64,000 bases of DNA from NCBI RefSeq assembly GCF_000023845.1, contig NC_013170.1:1156501-1220500 (forward strand), read 5' to 3'. Origin of the DNA: Cryptobacterium curtum DSM 15641 (GTDB lineage: Bacteria > Actinomycetota > Coriobacteriia > Coriobacteriales > Eggerthellaceae). Under the pieces are notes generated by a model. That model made no database searches, was not told where the DNA came from, and saw nothing but the letters and a program-made list of their open reading frames with translations. Made by a program: the position numbers and the translations under genes. This document shows positions 16,222-25,769 of this stretch, one piece after another. Positions within the stretch are counted from its first letter, which is position 1. Each line of letters opens with the position of its first letter.

Positions 16222-19200
16222 ATGTTCGATAAAAGACTGTTTGAACTCGCGCCCGAAGCACGCATACCGGTATTTATCTCCGTTGTGCTTAAAGTAGTCG
16301 CGCTCTTTGCAAATATCATCATGATGATTGCTTTAGGTCGAGCCATCGAAGGAATCTTTCAGGGAACATCAACCTTACTCGATAGCGGAACTCTGGCGCT
16401 CGTGGCTGTCGCCCTCATCGTTCGGGCGGTCGCTGGATATGGCACACAGCGCGCCGGTGATATAGCAGCAGTTGCCGCCAAGAAATCCATTCGAACAAAG
16501 ATTTACAACAAGCTCGTTTCTCTTGGTCCTGCCTACCAAGAGACCGTGTCAACTTCTGAAGCAGTACAATTAGCTGTTGAAGGGTCCGAACAGCTCGAAG
16601 TGTATTTTGGTGGCTATGTGCCTCAACTTTTCTTTTCCCTCATTGCACCTGTTATTTTATTTATCTGTCTGTTGCCCATTGCAGCAGGTCCAGCGTGTAT
16701 GTTGCTTGCCTGCGTAGTGTTTATTCCTGCGCTCATTATTATCGTGCGCCGCAAAGCTACCGCGGTGGCTGAAGATTATTGGGATACTTACGCCGATCTT
16801 GGAAGCATGTTTTTAGAAGACCTCCAAGGCATGACGACCCTTAAGATCTTTCAAGCTGACAAGATGCGCCATCAGCAGATGAACAACACCGCAGAAGGAT
16901 TCCGCAAGGCAACCATGCGTATGTTGGGTGTACAGCTCACCTCAATTGGCGCTATGGACGTAGTGGCATATGGCGGTGCAGCAGCCGGTATTGTGGTGGC
17001 CCTCGTACTCCTTTTTCAGGGTTCGCTTTCGTTTGCTGCTGCTTTTGCTGTTGTATTTCTTTCTCAAGAGTTCTTCTTACCCATGCGGGCACTCGGATCG
17101 CTCTTCCACGCAGCTATGAGCGGCATGGCCAGTTCGGTACGTATATTCGAACTTCTCGATACGAAGGAAACACCGCGCAAAGACGCAAAACTTACAGCGC
17201 AGCAATGCGAACTTTCATGCCGTACGGTGGGCTATACCTATCCCGGCAGCTCGGCGACACCAACGCTTCACTCGATTAACCTCGACTTCCCTGCTAACAG
17301 CTTTACCGGTATCGTCGGGAAAAGTGGTGCCGGTAAGTCCACACTCGCCGCTGTGCTTTCCGGTCACGCTGACGCATACACGGGCACGGTAGCTATAAAC
17401 GGCGTGGAATTGCGCGACCTCTCTGCAAGCACACTCGCTACTCTAGTAACCGTTGTGCCGTCCGATAGCATGTTATTCGCTGGTAGCATACGGGAAAACT
17501 TGCAGATGGCTGCACCGTGCGCAACGGATGCGGCTATGGAAGGTGCCCTTGGACGCTGCGGAATACTTAACTTCGTGCGCACGGCGGGTGGCCTCGACCT
17601 AGTACTTTCTGAAGGCGGCTCGAACCTTTCAGGTGGTCAGCGCCAACGCATCGCGCTTGCGCGCGCCCTTCTCCATGACACGCCGATCTACGTGTTTGAT
17701 GAAGCAACTTCAAGTATCGACGCTGAAAGTGAAAAGGCAATCTCTGAAGTCATCCGCAGCATGAAAGGCGATCGGACCGTCATCGTTATTGCGCATCGCC
17801 TATCGCTTGTTAAAGAAGCCGATAACATTGTGGTCCTTGATGGCGGCACTGTCGCCGAAGAGGGTTCACATGCAGAACTTGTACAAACCAGTGGTCTGTT
17901 TGCGCAATTATGGGAAAGCCAACGCCATCTGGAAGAACGTGCAGCCGCAGCTGAAATGGCGGCAAATAGTAATGTGATAGCTGCAAGCAGAACCGTTGCA
18001 GCATCTACAGACAGGGTCTCCTCGACGGCCGTACACAAGACACCAGCGCAACCCGAATCACCTGAAAGCAGCACAAGCACATCAGCTCGTTCGGCAGCTA
18101 GCTCGACACATCAACCAACCCAAGCAGCACATCAACCCGATCGGGCTACCTCAATAAACCAAGCAGCAACCCCGAAGCGTTCGAACTTCGCAATTATGCG
18201 GCGCCTTATCAAGCTGGTACGTCCACTTGCTCCCCGCATGGCCCTTGCCATCACGTTGGGTACTATAGGATTCCTTGCCGCCATATTCCTAATGGCGTTC
18301 GCGTCGTACGGTATCGTCGAAGGAACACTCGGTACTGGGGCTTCCCTTTCGCTGTTGTGCGTCGCAGCCGTTGCCTGCGGCATCCTCCGCGGACCACTGC
18401 GCTACGGTGAACAACTATGTAACCACGACATCGCTTTTCGCATACTCGCGTATATTCGCGATGTGCTTTACGGCGCGCTGCGGCGTCTCGCACCAGCGAA
18501 GCTTGAAGGTCGCGCTAAGGGCGATCTTGTGTCAGTAGCCACTGGCGACATCGAATTGCTTGAAGTGTTTTATGCACACACCATCTCGCCGATAGCGATC
18601 GCCTGTATTGTCAGCGTTATTATGCTTGTCTTTTTTGGCGCCACCGTTCCTGAAGTGGTGCCGCTTGCGCTCGCGAGCTATCTCCTTGTTGGTGTGGTAC
18701 TGCCCATTTTCGCTTCTCATATCTCTGGAAAAGCAGGTGAACACCTGCGCGAAGGACAAGGCCGTCTTGAATCGTTTACGCTCGAAAGCTTGCGTGGTAT
18801 GCGAGAGCTTTTGCAGTTTGGACATACCCAAGAGCGTGGAAATACTCTTACTCAGATTACCAATGAACTCTGTAAAGTAGAACTTTCTCTCAAAGCACGC
18901 TCGGCTGCCATGGAAGCGGCGACACAAGCAATTGTTGGATCACTTGCTATTGGCATGGTGCAGTTTGCCTTCGCGCTGGCAGCATCCGGGACAACAGAAC
19001 TGGGAGCTGCTTTTGTGGTTGGCTTCACGTTTATGTCCTCGTTTGGACCGGTGCTTGCCCTGATGCGTCTTGGCACCACACTGCAGCAAACTTTTGCTTC
19101 AGGTGGACGTGTTCTCGATATACTCGATGAAACACCCGAAACGCTCGAAATAGAAGACGGCTCCAATATAGAATTCTCTGGCGCTGAATTCGATGATGTC

Positions 19201-19839
19201 TCATTCTCATATGCTGGCGCACACAAACAGGTTCTTGAACAGGTAAGATTCGCTATACCACAGGGAGAAGCAGTAGCTCTTGTGGGAGAAAATGGCTGCG
19301 GCAAGTCAACAACACTGAAATTGCTCATGCGTTTCTGGGATACGTGCAGTGGTGCTGTGCGTATTTCTGGACATGATGTGCGCGAAGTACATACTGCAAG
19401 TTTGCGTTCAAACGAAGGGTACCTCACCCAAGATACCCACCTGTTTGCTGGCACCATCGGCGAGAACATTCGTCTGGCAAAGCCTGATGCAACTGACGAT
19501 CAGCTGCGGGCAGCTTGCGCCAAGGCAAGCGTGCTCACGCTTATAGATAGCTTGCCATCTGGGTTCGACACACCAGCTGGTGAACTAGGTGGACGACTTT
19601 CTGGTGGTGAACGTCAGCGCATAGGTCTTGCCCGTATCTTCCTTCAAGATGCACCATTTTTGTTACTTGACGAGCCAACATCAAATATCGATGCGCTCAA
19701 TGAAGCAGCGATTGTCGAAGCACTCGAAGGCGAAAAAGCACGGAAGACCATTGTGCTTGTCAGCCATCGCGCGTCCACCCGTGCTCTTGCCGACACTGAA
19801 ATCTCACTCGATCGACCTACAAACACAAGCGGCGCCTAG
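16222..19839 (+). CDS. Fused CydDC-like ABC exporter (two half-transporters in one chain)
   Basis: This 1205-residue protein contains two complete ABC half-transporters in tandem. Each has about six membrane helices and a nucleotide-binding domain: Walker A GKSGAGKST near residue 365 and GENGCGKST near 1020; signatures LSGGQRQR near 468 and LSGGERQR near 1125; Walker B YVFDEATS and LLLDEPTS. The order and length match CydD-CydC fusions, which export thiols such as cysteine or glutathione and support cytochrome bd assembly. A Ser/Ala/Gln-rich linker of about 80 residues (about 571-653) joins the halves. The ATG at 16222 follows AAGGAAGG. No cydAB genes are in the window, so the role is inferred. 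Confidence 0.82.
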   Translation: MFDKRLFELAPEARIPVFISVVLKVVALFANIIMMIALGRAIEGIFQGTSTLLDSGTLALVAVALIVRAVAGYGTQRAGDIAAVAAKKSIRTKIYNKLVSLGPAYQETVSTSEAVQLAVEGSEQLEVYFGGYVPQLFFSLIAPVILFICLLPIAAGPACMLLACVVFIPALIIIVRRKATAVAEDYWDTYADLGSMFLEDLQGMTTLKIFQADKMRHQQMNNTAEGFRKATMRMLGVQLTSIGAMDVVAYGGAAAGIVVALVLLFQGSLSFAAAFAVVFLSQEFFLPMRALGSLFHAAMSGMASSVRIFELLDTKETPRKDAKLTAQQCELSCRTVGYTYPGSSATPTLHSINLDFPANSFTGIVGKSGAGKSTLAAVLSGHADAYTGTVAINGVELRDLSASTLATLVTVVPSDSMLFAGSIRENLQMAAPCATDAAMEGALGRCGILNFVRTAGGLDLVLSEGGSNLSGGQRQRIALARALLHDTPIYVFDEATSSIDAESEKAISEVIRSMKGDRTVIVIAHRLSLVKEADNIVVLDGGTVAEEGSHAELVQTSGLFAQLWESQRHLEERAAAAEMAANSNVIAASRTVAASTDRVSSTAVHKTPAQPESPESSTSTSARSAASSTHQPTQAAHQPDRATSINQAATPKRSNFAIMRRLIKLVRPLAPRMALAITLGTIGFLAAIFLMAFASYGIVEGTLGTGASLSLLCVAAVACGILRGPLRYGEQLCNHDIAFRILAYIRDVLYGALRRLAPAKLEGRAKGDLVSVATGDIELLEVFYAHTISPIAIACIVSVIMLVFFGATVPEVVPLALASYLLVGVVLPIFASHISGKAGEHLREGQGRLESFTLESLRGMRELLQFGHTQERGNTLTQITNELCKVELSLKARSAAMEAATQAIVGSLAIGMVQFAFALAASGTTELGAAFVVGFTFMSSFGPVLALMRLGTTLQQTFASGGRVLDILDETPETLEIEDGSNIEFSGAEFDDVSFSYAGAHKQVLEQVRFAIPQGEAVALVGENGCGKSTTLKLLMRFWDTCSGAVRISGHDVREVHTASLRSNEGYLTQDTHLFAGTIGENIRLAKPDATDDQLRAACAKASVLTLIDSLPSGFDTPAGELGGRLSGGERQRIGLARIFLQDAPFLLLDEPTSNIDALNEAAIVEALEGEKARKTIVLVSHRASTRALADTEISLDRPTNTSGA

Positions 19840-19860
19840 CTCACATACTTTTCGAGGGTG

Positions 19861-21280
19861 TTAATTGCATATCTTCCCGGGATTAAGAATTCCCGCTGGG
19901 TCAAAGACACGTTTGATGCCTGCCATTAATTCTATTGCGGTATCACCCATTGCTTCGAGCAAGTATTCTTTTTTTGCCGTAACCAATACCGTGCTCACCA
20001 GATATCTGACCATTGAATTCGGCACACTTGGCATAGCAGGCACGCATCACGCGTCCGGAACGCTCAATGAATTCCTTATGCTTCATGTCGTTGGTGCAAC
20101 AGTAAATATGCAGGTTGCCGTCGCCAGCATGTCCAAACGAACGCATACGCACGCCATTTTCAGCTCCAACGTCATGGGCGTACCGCAAAAATGCCGGTAT
20201 CCTATCGACCGGGACAACGACATCCATTTCATCGACAAGTTCAGATTTCGATTCAATCACTGTAAGGAATGAATCGCGCGCATCCCAAACTGCTTGCTTT
20301 TCAGCAGGTTGGCTCAAAACAAGTGTGTCGTAGGCTCCTAATTCGTCGCCGATCTCAGCCAAAATTTCAGCCCGCTGAAATATTTCGTCTTCATCTCCCT
20401 CGTCGAGAGTCACCAGAATGTAAGCCCCTACTTCACGCCCGTTGACTTCGGTTGGAAAGATGTTGTTGCCCGTTGACGCAGCAGATGAATCCACAATGTC
20501 CCGTTCCATAAACTCGATGGACTGTGGCCCAAGTCCGACTAACTTGATACGAGGCACAGCATCGATAGCAGCTTCGATGCTCTCAAACGGCAGGATGAAA
20601 CTCGTATTTTCCCGCGGATTAGGAACAAGGCGCAAGGTAAGCTCCGTAATAATAGCTAAGGTGCCTTCCGACCCAATAATCAGATGCATCAGGCTATAAC
20701 CCGACGAAGCTTTAGTAACGGGACGGCCGAGCTTCATCACCTCGCCAGTCGGCAGCACCACTGTCATGTCGAGTACATAGTCCCTTGTGGTTCCATATTT
20801 AACCGCCCGCATGCCACCAGCATTCGTGCTTACATTGCCACCGATTGAACCAGTCTTTTCACCCGGATCAGGAGGATAAAGCAGACCTTTGTCCAGGGCA
20901 TCGGCTGCCAGGTCGCAAAGGCGCACGCCGGGCTGTACGCGAACAAGCAGATTATTCATGTCGTAGCCAAGAATATGATCCATGCGCATAGTGCATAAGA
21001 CGATGCCGCCAAACAGAGGGGTACTACCCCCTACTAAACCGGTACCCGCTCCGCGCACCGTCACGGGAATAGTATGTTTGTTGCACACCTGCATAATGGC
21101 GGCAACCTCTTCGGTATTTGCTGGCAAGCAAACCGCTTCCGGCATATGGCTTCCGTAGATGGGCATTTCATCATGCGCATAATCATCAGCTATATCTTCG
21201 CCCGTTAGGCAGTTTTCTTCCCCAACAATAGCCGCAATCTGCTCGATCAGTTCTGCTGTGAGTTTACTGTATCCGTCCAT
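19861..21280 (-). pseudogene. FAD-binding oxidase, GlcD/lactate-dehydrogenase type, frameshifted near C-terminus
   Basis: This gene encodes a FAD-linked alpha-hydroxyacid oxidase. The N-terminal FAD_binding_4 domain is clear (VTVRGAGTGLVGGSTPL, PGEKTGSIGGNVSTNAGG, GSEGTLAIITELTLRL) and the C-terminal domain ends with GQISGEHGIGYGKK. The frame then stops after a few unrelated residues, while the expected tail (YLLEAMGDTAIELMAGIKRV, then FDPAGILNPGKICN) continues in the next frame to 19861. The break lies in a run of seven A residues on the coding strand (T7 at 19969-19975); six would restore a 472-residue protein. It may be a slippage mutation, a phase-variable tract or a sequencing error. The unbroken part spans 19943-21280. 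Confidence 0.85.
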
Positions 21281-21756
21281 GATCGCCTTTCGGTCGATAT
21301 GCCCTCAGCTGATAAGGTGCGAAGCCCCTCGTTTCACTGACGCTTTTGCATCTTTATCCCCTAGCTTATGCGCCTTATGCCTATGCTAAGCCTACGCCGA
21401 TGTCTATGCCAAACCTAAGCCTAAACACCTACACCTATGTCTCTGCTGGCTCCCTTATGTTTGCCCCGATACTTTCACTCTCACACTTTTCTACTTATCC
21501 CTATGATAGCGAAAGCGCACGTGAATAATCTGGATAACTACTTGTTTTATCAGCAGTGCGTTGTCCTAATGTGCGCCGTTTCATCAATGCCTTTATCCGC
21601 TGTATTTAGTATCAGTTCATTGCCAGAAATAAGTCGAGCTGATATCGCATCGGAATAAGCGTTACCTTTCAATGCGTACAGAAATTCGTATGGCGTCCCG
21701 TAAAACGCTCGTATTGAACAACAACACGTAAAGCGCACCCGAGAAAGGGAGAAACT
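21281..21756 (+). other. Intergenic region with a degenerate hexamer tract
   Basis: This 476-base gap lies between the divergent FAD oxidase and aldo/keto reductase genes. From about 21360 to 21445 it is made of degenerate six-base units (CCTATG, CCTAAG, CCTACG and variants). A 60-codon frame through it (21346-21528) is a product of the repeat and is not called as a gene. The rest shows no hairpin or clear promoter. Confidence 0.45.
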
Positions 21757-22623
21757 ATGATGCTGGAAGAAACCTTCACGATGAATAACGGGGTCGCTAT
21801 CCCCAAGCTGGCCTTGGGCACCTGGCTGATTGACGACGATGTCGTTACTGATGCGGTAAAGGCTGCAGTCGAGATAGGATATCGCCACATCGATACGGCA
21901 CAGGCGTACGACAACGAACGCGGTGTCGGCGAGGCTGTTCGTTCTTGCGGTGTAGCGCGCGATGAGCTGTTCGTAACTTCTAAAGTTGCTGCTGAACACA
22001 AGACCTACGATTCAGCTGCAGCTTCTATTGACAGCACGCTTACCACAATGGGGCTCGATTATCTGGACATGATGATTATCCATTCCCCGCAGCCGTGGAC
22101 TGAAGTCAACCAGTCGGATAATCGCTATGAAAAGGGCAACGTCGAAGCATACCGGGCGTTGGAAGATGCGCTTTCTGCCGGTAAGCTGCGCGCTATTGGT
22201 ATTTCCAACTTCCTTGAAGACGACCTACGTAACATCTTGGATAACTGCCGTGTAGTGCCCGCGGTTGATCAGGTGCTTGCTCATATCGGCAATACACCCC
22301 TTGAACTGGCGGACTTTTGCAAGCGCAACAATATCCTGGTAGAAGCCTACTCCCCCATCGCTCACGGCGAAGCAGGCAAGATCACCGCAATAGTCGATAT
22401 GGCTAAAAAGTACAGCGTGTCGGTTGCGCAGTTGTGCATTCGCTATGTGCTGCAATTAGGCATGGTTGCGCTTCCTAAAACAGCAAATCCAGATCACATG
22501 AAATCAAATGCTGCAGTCGATTTTGAGATTGCGGCCGATGACATGGAAGCCCTCAAGAACGTTGAGCGTATTTCAGACTATGGCGATAGTTCATTCTTCC
22601 CCGTGTACGGTGGCAAACTCTAG
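21757..22623 (+). CDS. Aldo/keto reductase
   Basis: This 288-residue NADPH-dependent reductase has the full catalytic tetrad: Asp46 and Tyr51 (RHIDTAQAYDNE), Lys76 (VTSKV) and His109 (MMIIHSPQPW). It belongs to the 2,5-diketo-gluconate reductase-like group (family signature around residues 133-150 and LPKTANPDHM near 245). The substrate is unknown. GGGAG lies before ATG 21757. Two hairpins follow it before the two-component genes. Confidence 0.93.
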   Translation: MMLEETFTMNNGVAIPKLALGTWLIDDDVVTDAVKAAVEIGYRHIDTAQAYDNERGVGEAVRSCGVARDELFVTSKVAAEHKTYDSAAASIDSTLTTMGLDYLDMMIIHSPQPWTEVNQSDNRYEKGNVEAYRALEDALSAGKLRAIGISNFLEDDLRNILDNCRVVPAVDQVLAHIGNTPLELADFCKRNNILVEAYSPIAHGEAGKITAIVDMAKKYSVSVAQLCIRYVLQLGMVALPKTANPDHMKSNAAVDFEIAADDMEALKNVERISDYGDSSFFPVYGGKL

Positions 22624-22660
22624 GAATATCGAGAAACTCGTAAGAACAAATCCTGAAGCC

Positions 22661-22749
22661 CTGTTCACTACGTTCGTGAACAGGTGCCATCACTTATAGG
22701 TTTGTAATGCACCGATACGTGCCTTGTTCCATCCCCGTGAACAAGGCAC
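22661..22749 (+). terminator. Two tandem hairpins after the aldo/keto reductase
   Basis: CTGTTCAC (22661-22668) pairs with GTGAACAG (22676-22683). GTGCCTTGTTC (22719-22729) pairs perfectly with GAACAAGGCAC (22739-22749) around a 9-base loop. Neither has a strong U tract. They may end the reductase transcript or act as operators or attenuators for the operon that starts at 22827. Confidence 0.5.
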
Positions 22750-22760
22750 GGCCCTAACAT

Positions 22761-22826
22761 TCCTGAAGAAACCTGAAGAATATTTAGTGCGCGCTTGAGT
22801 GCTCTTTCACATGGGATAATAGCTCC
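22761..22826 (+). promoter_or_regulatory. Possible leaderless promoter with tandem direct repeat
   Basis: CCTGAAGAA occurs twice in tandem (22762-22770 and 22772-22780), ten bases apart, the spacing expected for OmpR-type regulators. An extended -10 box, TG-N-GATAAT, is at 22812-22820. The predicted start of transcription, about seven bases later, coincides with the ATG at 22827, and no ribosome site precedes that ATG. A leaderless mRNA is therefore plausible. The -35 match (TTGAGT, 22795-22800) is weak and short-spaced. Confidence 0.5.
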
Positions 22827-23558
22827 ATGACATCTACCACGCAGTCTGGACATATACACATCCTCTTTGCAGATGACGATGCTGACATTCGAGAAGTTGT
22901 CAGCATTATGCTACGCGCCGAGGGCTATTACGTCGATCTGGCGGGCGACGGCTTAGAAGCTATGCGCTATCTCGATAACCCAGACAGTAATTACGATCTG
23001 GTTATTCTCGATATCGTGATGCCACAAGCCACCGGATATGATGTATGTAAGCATCTGCGCCAAACCTCGGCCGTTCCTGTTCTCTTCTTAACAGCCCGCG
23101 GGCAGGATGAAGACAAAGTGCGTGGCTTTGCGTTTGGCGGCAACGATTATCTCGTTAAACCCTTTTCAATCGCAGAATTCATAGCCCGGGTGAAAGCAAT
23201 GCTTCGTCGCTGGCATCAATACGGTGCTTCCGGGCCGACCGCCACAAGCCAGCAGGAACAAGCCATTTGCATCGGGAATATCACGATAGATCCCCTAACG
23301 CGAACGGCAACAAAAGCCAAGGTGGCTATACCGCTGACCGACCTTGAATACGAACTGCTGTATCTGTTGGCATCCCATCGCGGACAGACGCTAACTGCTC
23401 GAAAGATATATGAATCTATCTGGGACGATGCATATCTTCCTCAATCGAGCAACACCATCATGGTGCATATCCGCAACCTTCGTAAGAAGCTCGAAAACGA
23501 TCCTCGTAACCCCGTTGTTATTCAAACCGTCTGGGGAAAGGGTTATCGCATTGGGTAG
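22827..23558 (+). CDS. OmpR-family response regulator
   Basis: This 243-residue regulator has a receiver domain with the acidic pocket (ADDDAD), phosphorylatable Asp62 (VILDIVMP), Thr (FLTARG) and Lys (YLVKPF), followed by a winged-helix DNA-binding domain from about residue 145. It heads a long operon: its end overlaps the kinase start and the kinase is followed two bases later by rfbF. This suggests that it controls surface-sugar synthesis. The tandem repeat at 22762-22780 is a candidate binding site for autoregulation. Confidence 0.93.
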   Translation: MTSTTQSGHIHILFADDDADIREVVSIMLRAEGYYVDLAGDGLEAMRYLDNPDSNYDLVILDIVMPQATGYDVCKHLRQTSAVPVLFLTARGQDEDKVRGFAFGGNDYLVKPFSIAEFIARVKAMLRRWHQYGASGPTATSQQEQAICIGNITIDPLTRTATKAKVAIPLTDLEYELLYLLASHRGQTLTARKIYESIWDDAYLPQSSNTIMVHIRNLRKKLENDPRNPVVIQTVWGKGYRIG

Positions 23559-24993
23559 GCGGCTGCAGAAATTGACGTACGAGCTCCTGGCGCTCACCCT
23601 TGTTGCGCTCGCAGCAGCTGTCTGTGCCTTCTTCTTGTTTCAAATGGCATCTAACTGGATTATCGCTTCATTTTTCAGTGGTGAAGCCGTTCAAAACCAG
23701 CGACTCGAACAAGCTATCGAATCGCTGCAGAGCTATGTGGATCAAAACGATGTCGCTCGTTCCGATAAGGAAAAGCTCGATACCTGGGTTCATGATCAGC
23801 GCTACATCATGCTCCAGATCTACGGCGATGACATGATTCTGTACGACTCAACCATGGACATGGATCTTTCGACGCTCAGAATACCCGGCGGCGATTCTAT
23901 GCAGTGGCAAAAAACGTATACGGTACAGTTTGCCGATGGTCCGGGTTCCGCTATGTTCTACGAATATTTTTCCCTGCGTGATGAAACGATAGGCACGGGC
24001 GTCTCCATTGCTTTGGCAGCAGTGGTGTTTGGCATTGTGTTGATAATTCCCGTCAGGCGCAAGGCCCGCTATGTATCCCGTCTCAGCGATGACCTACATA
24101 TCCTTGAGGGAGGCGACCTCGACTACTCTATTAACGTGCGCGGTGGCGACGAAATAGGAGACCTAGCGCAAGGCATTGAAGACATGCGTCGCGCCATGGT
24201 GAGTCGCTTGGATGAAGAGCGACGCATGCAACAGAGAAGCTACGAACTTGTTACTGCCATGTCGCACGATCTGCGCTCGCCGTTAACGTCCCTCATCGGC
24301 TACCTGGATATTCTTGAAATGAACGACCAGGTCAGCCAAGAAGATCGTACGCGATACTTATCGAATAGTCGACGAAAAGCGTATCGCATCAAAGAAGTCT
24401 CAGACCAGTTATTCGACTACTTTCTCTCGTTTGATTCCGGCACAAGCAATATCGAACTGGCAGACTATCACGCTGCCGCGTTCATTGGTGAAATAATCGA
24501 AGATGGTATCTTGGATCTCGAAACAGCTGGCTTTACCGTGCATAGCACTATCAATAACCCCGCAGATAGTGAAGATAGCAAGGAAGACAAAGGCAGTAAA
24601 GGTAGCAACAATGACGGTGGCATTGATCCTTCCCTCATAGTGCGTGCAAACCGCGGGCTCGTACAACGCTCTTGCGACAATCTCTTCTCAAACATCCGTC
24701 AATACGCCGATAAAAGCAAACCAATCGATATCTCTTGTAGTCAAGCAGACACCCAGGTAACCATTCGTATCTCCAACACCGTTGGAGATCAACGCGAAAC
24801 CAAATCGGGTACTGGCATTGGACTAAAGACGACTCAGCGCATGTTGGAGGCATGTGGATGGCATTTTAGCTACAAGGAGGAGCACGGCATGTTTACGGTA
24901 TATCTGCGCTTTACGGAAAAGCGTTTTACAGACGAGCGTTCTGTAGAAGATACAGAAGAACGCCCTTCGGACTCTTCGAAAGAAGAACTGTAA
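23551..24993 (+). CDS. Sensor histidine kinase with low-complexity insert in the ATPase domain
   Basis: This membrane kinase of about 480 residues has two membrane helices (about residues 10-32 and 150-170) flanking an extracytoplasmic domain, then HAMP, HisKA with the phospho-His motif MSHDLRSPLTS near residue 238, and HATPase_c ending in GTGIGLKTT. A Ser/Asp/Lys/Gly-rich insert (DSEDSKEDKGSKGSNNDGG, about residues 338-356) interrupts the ATPase domain before the N box. The start is uncertain: TTG at 23551 overlaps the regulator stop and follows AAAGGG; no in-frame ATG lies nearby. It is the partner of the preceding regulator. Confidence 0.88.
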   Translation: MGRRLQKLTYELLALTLVALAAAVCAFFLFQMASNWIIASFFSGEAVQNQRLEQAIESLQSYVDQNDVARSDKEKLDTWVHDQRYIMLQIYGDDMILYDSTMDMDLSTLRIPGGDSMQWQKTYTVQFADGPGSAMFYEYFSLRDETIGTGVSIALAAVVFGIVLIIPVRRKARYVSRLSDDLHILEGGDLDYSINVRGGDEIGDLAQGIEDMRRAMVSRLDEERRMQQRSYELVTAMSHDLRSPLTSLIGYLDILEMNDQVSQEDRTRYLSNSRRKAYRIKEVSDQLFDYFLSFDSGTSNIELADYHAAAFIGEIIEDGILDLETAGFTVHSTINNPADSEDSKEDKGSKGSNNDGGIDPSLIVRANRGLVQRSCDNLFSNIRQYADKSKPIDISCSQADTQVTIRISNTVGDQRETKSGTGIGLKTTQRMLEACGWHFSYKEEHGMFTVYLRFTEKRFTDERSVEDTEERPSDSSKEEL

Positions 24994-24995
24994 GT

Positions 24996-25769
24996 ATGAA
25001 AGCGGTTATTCTTGCGGGAGGCCTTGGTACCCGTATATCCGAAGAAAGCCACCTAAGGCCCAAACCGATGATAGAAATCGGTGGTATGCCCATTCTCTGG
25101 CACATCATGAAAATCCTTTCGACACAGGGCATTACTGAATTTGTAATTTGTGCTGGCTATAAGCAAGAAGTCATCAAAGACTGGTTTGCCGATTACTATT
25201 TGCACACCTCAGATGTGACCTTCGATCTAACAAATGGGGGGCGGACAACAGTCCATCGCAACACCTCTGAAGCGTGGAAGGTGACTGTAGCCGATACGGG
25301 CTATGCCACTATGACCGGCGGGCGGCTCAAGAAAATAAAGCATTATGTCGGCGACGAAACGTTCCTTATGACCTATGGTGACGGTGTTGCCAACGTCAAT
25401 ATTTCCGATTTGGTTGCATACCACCAGCTATCAGGAACAAAAGCCACACTTACGGCTGTTCATGCTACGCAGCGATTTGGTGTACTTGATATGAACGATA
25501 GTGGCTTGATCAGGGAATTTAGAGAAAAGCACGATCGCGATGGCAGTTACATCAATGGCGGATTCATGATATTGGAACCTGAAGTGCTCGACTACATTGA
25601 AAGCGACAGCACGATATTTGAAAGCGACACGCTGTTTACGCTTGCTCAGAAAGGCGAACTTGGCGCATACCGCCACGAAGGCTTCTGGCAATGCATGGAT
25701 ATGCAGCGCGAAAAGCAGCTTCTTGAAGACATGTGGGCTAAAGGAAACGCACCATGGAAGATCTGGTAA
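24996..25769 (+). CDS. rfbF: Glucose-1-phosphate cytidylyltransferase
   Basis: RfbF (DdhA) makes CDP-glucose from CTP and glucose 1-phosphate, the first step to CDP-3,6-dideoxyhexoses. This 257-residue protein is full length and has the nucleotidyltransferase signature (LAGGLGTR with RPKPMIEIGG), the metal-site motif YGDGV and the product-site region GFWQCMDMQREK. It begins two bases after the kinase stop and overlaps rfbG by 16 bases. Confidence 0.96.
   Translation: MKAVILAGGLGTRISEESHLRPKPMIEIGGMPILWHIMKILSTQGITEFVICAGYKQEVIKDWFADYYLHTSDVTFDLTNGGRTTVHRNTSEAWKVTVADTGYATMTGGRLKKIKHYVGDETFLMTYGDGVANVNISDLVAYHQLSGTKATLTAVHATQRFGVLDMNDSGLIREFREKHDRDGSYINGGFMILEPEVLDYIESDSTIFESDTLFTLAQKGELGAYRHEGFWQCMDMQREKQLLEDMWAKGNAPWKIW

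Noticed and set aside
19969-19975. Programmed -1 ribosomal frameshift at the A7 run
   Set aside because: The intact frame needs a +1 shift (or loss of one A), not the -1 shift typical of A-AAA-AAG sites.
21346-21528. 60-codon frame over the hexamer tract
   Set aside because: Its composition (Tyr/Ala/Pro repeats) is only a reading of the DNA repeat; no ribosome site.
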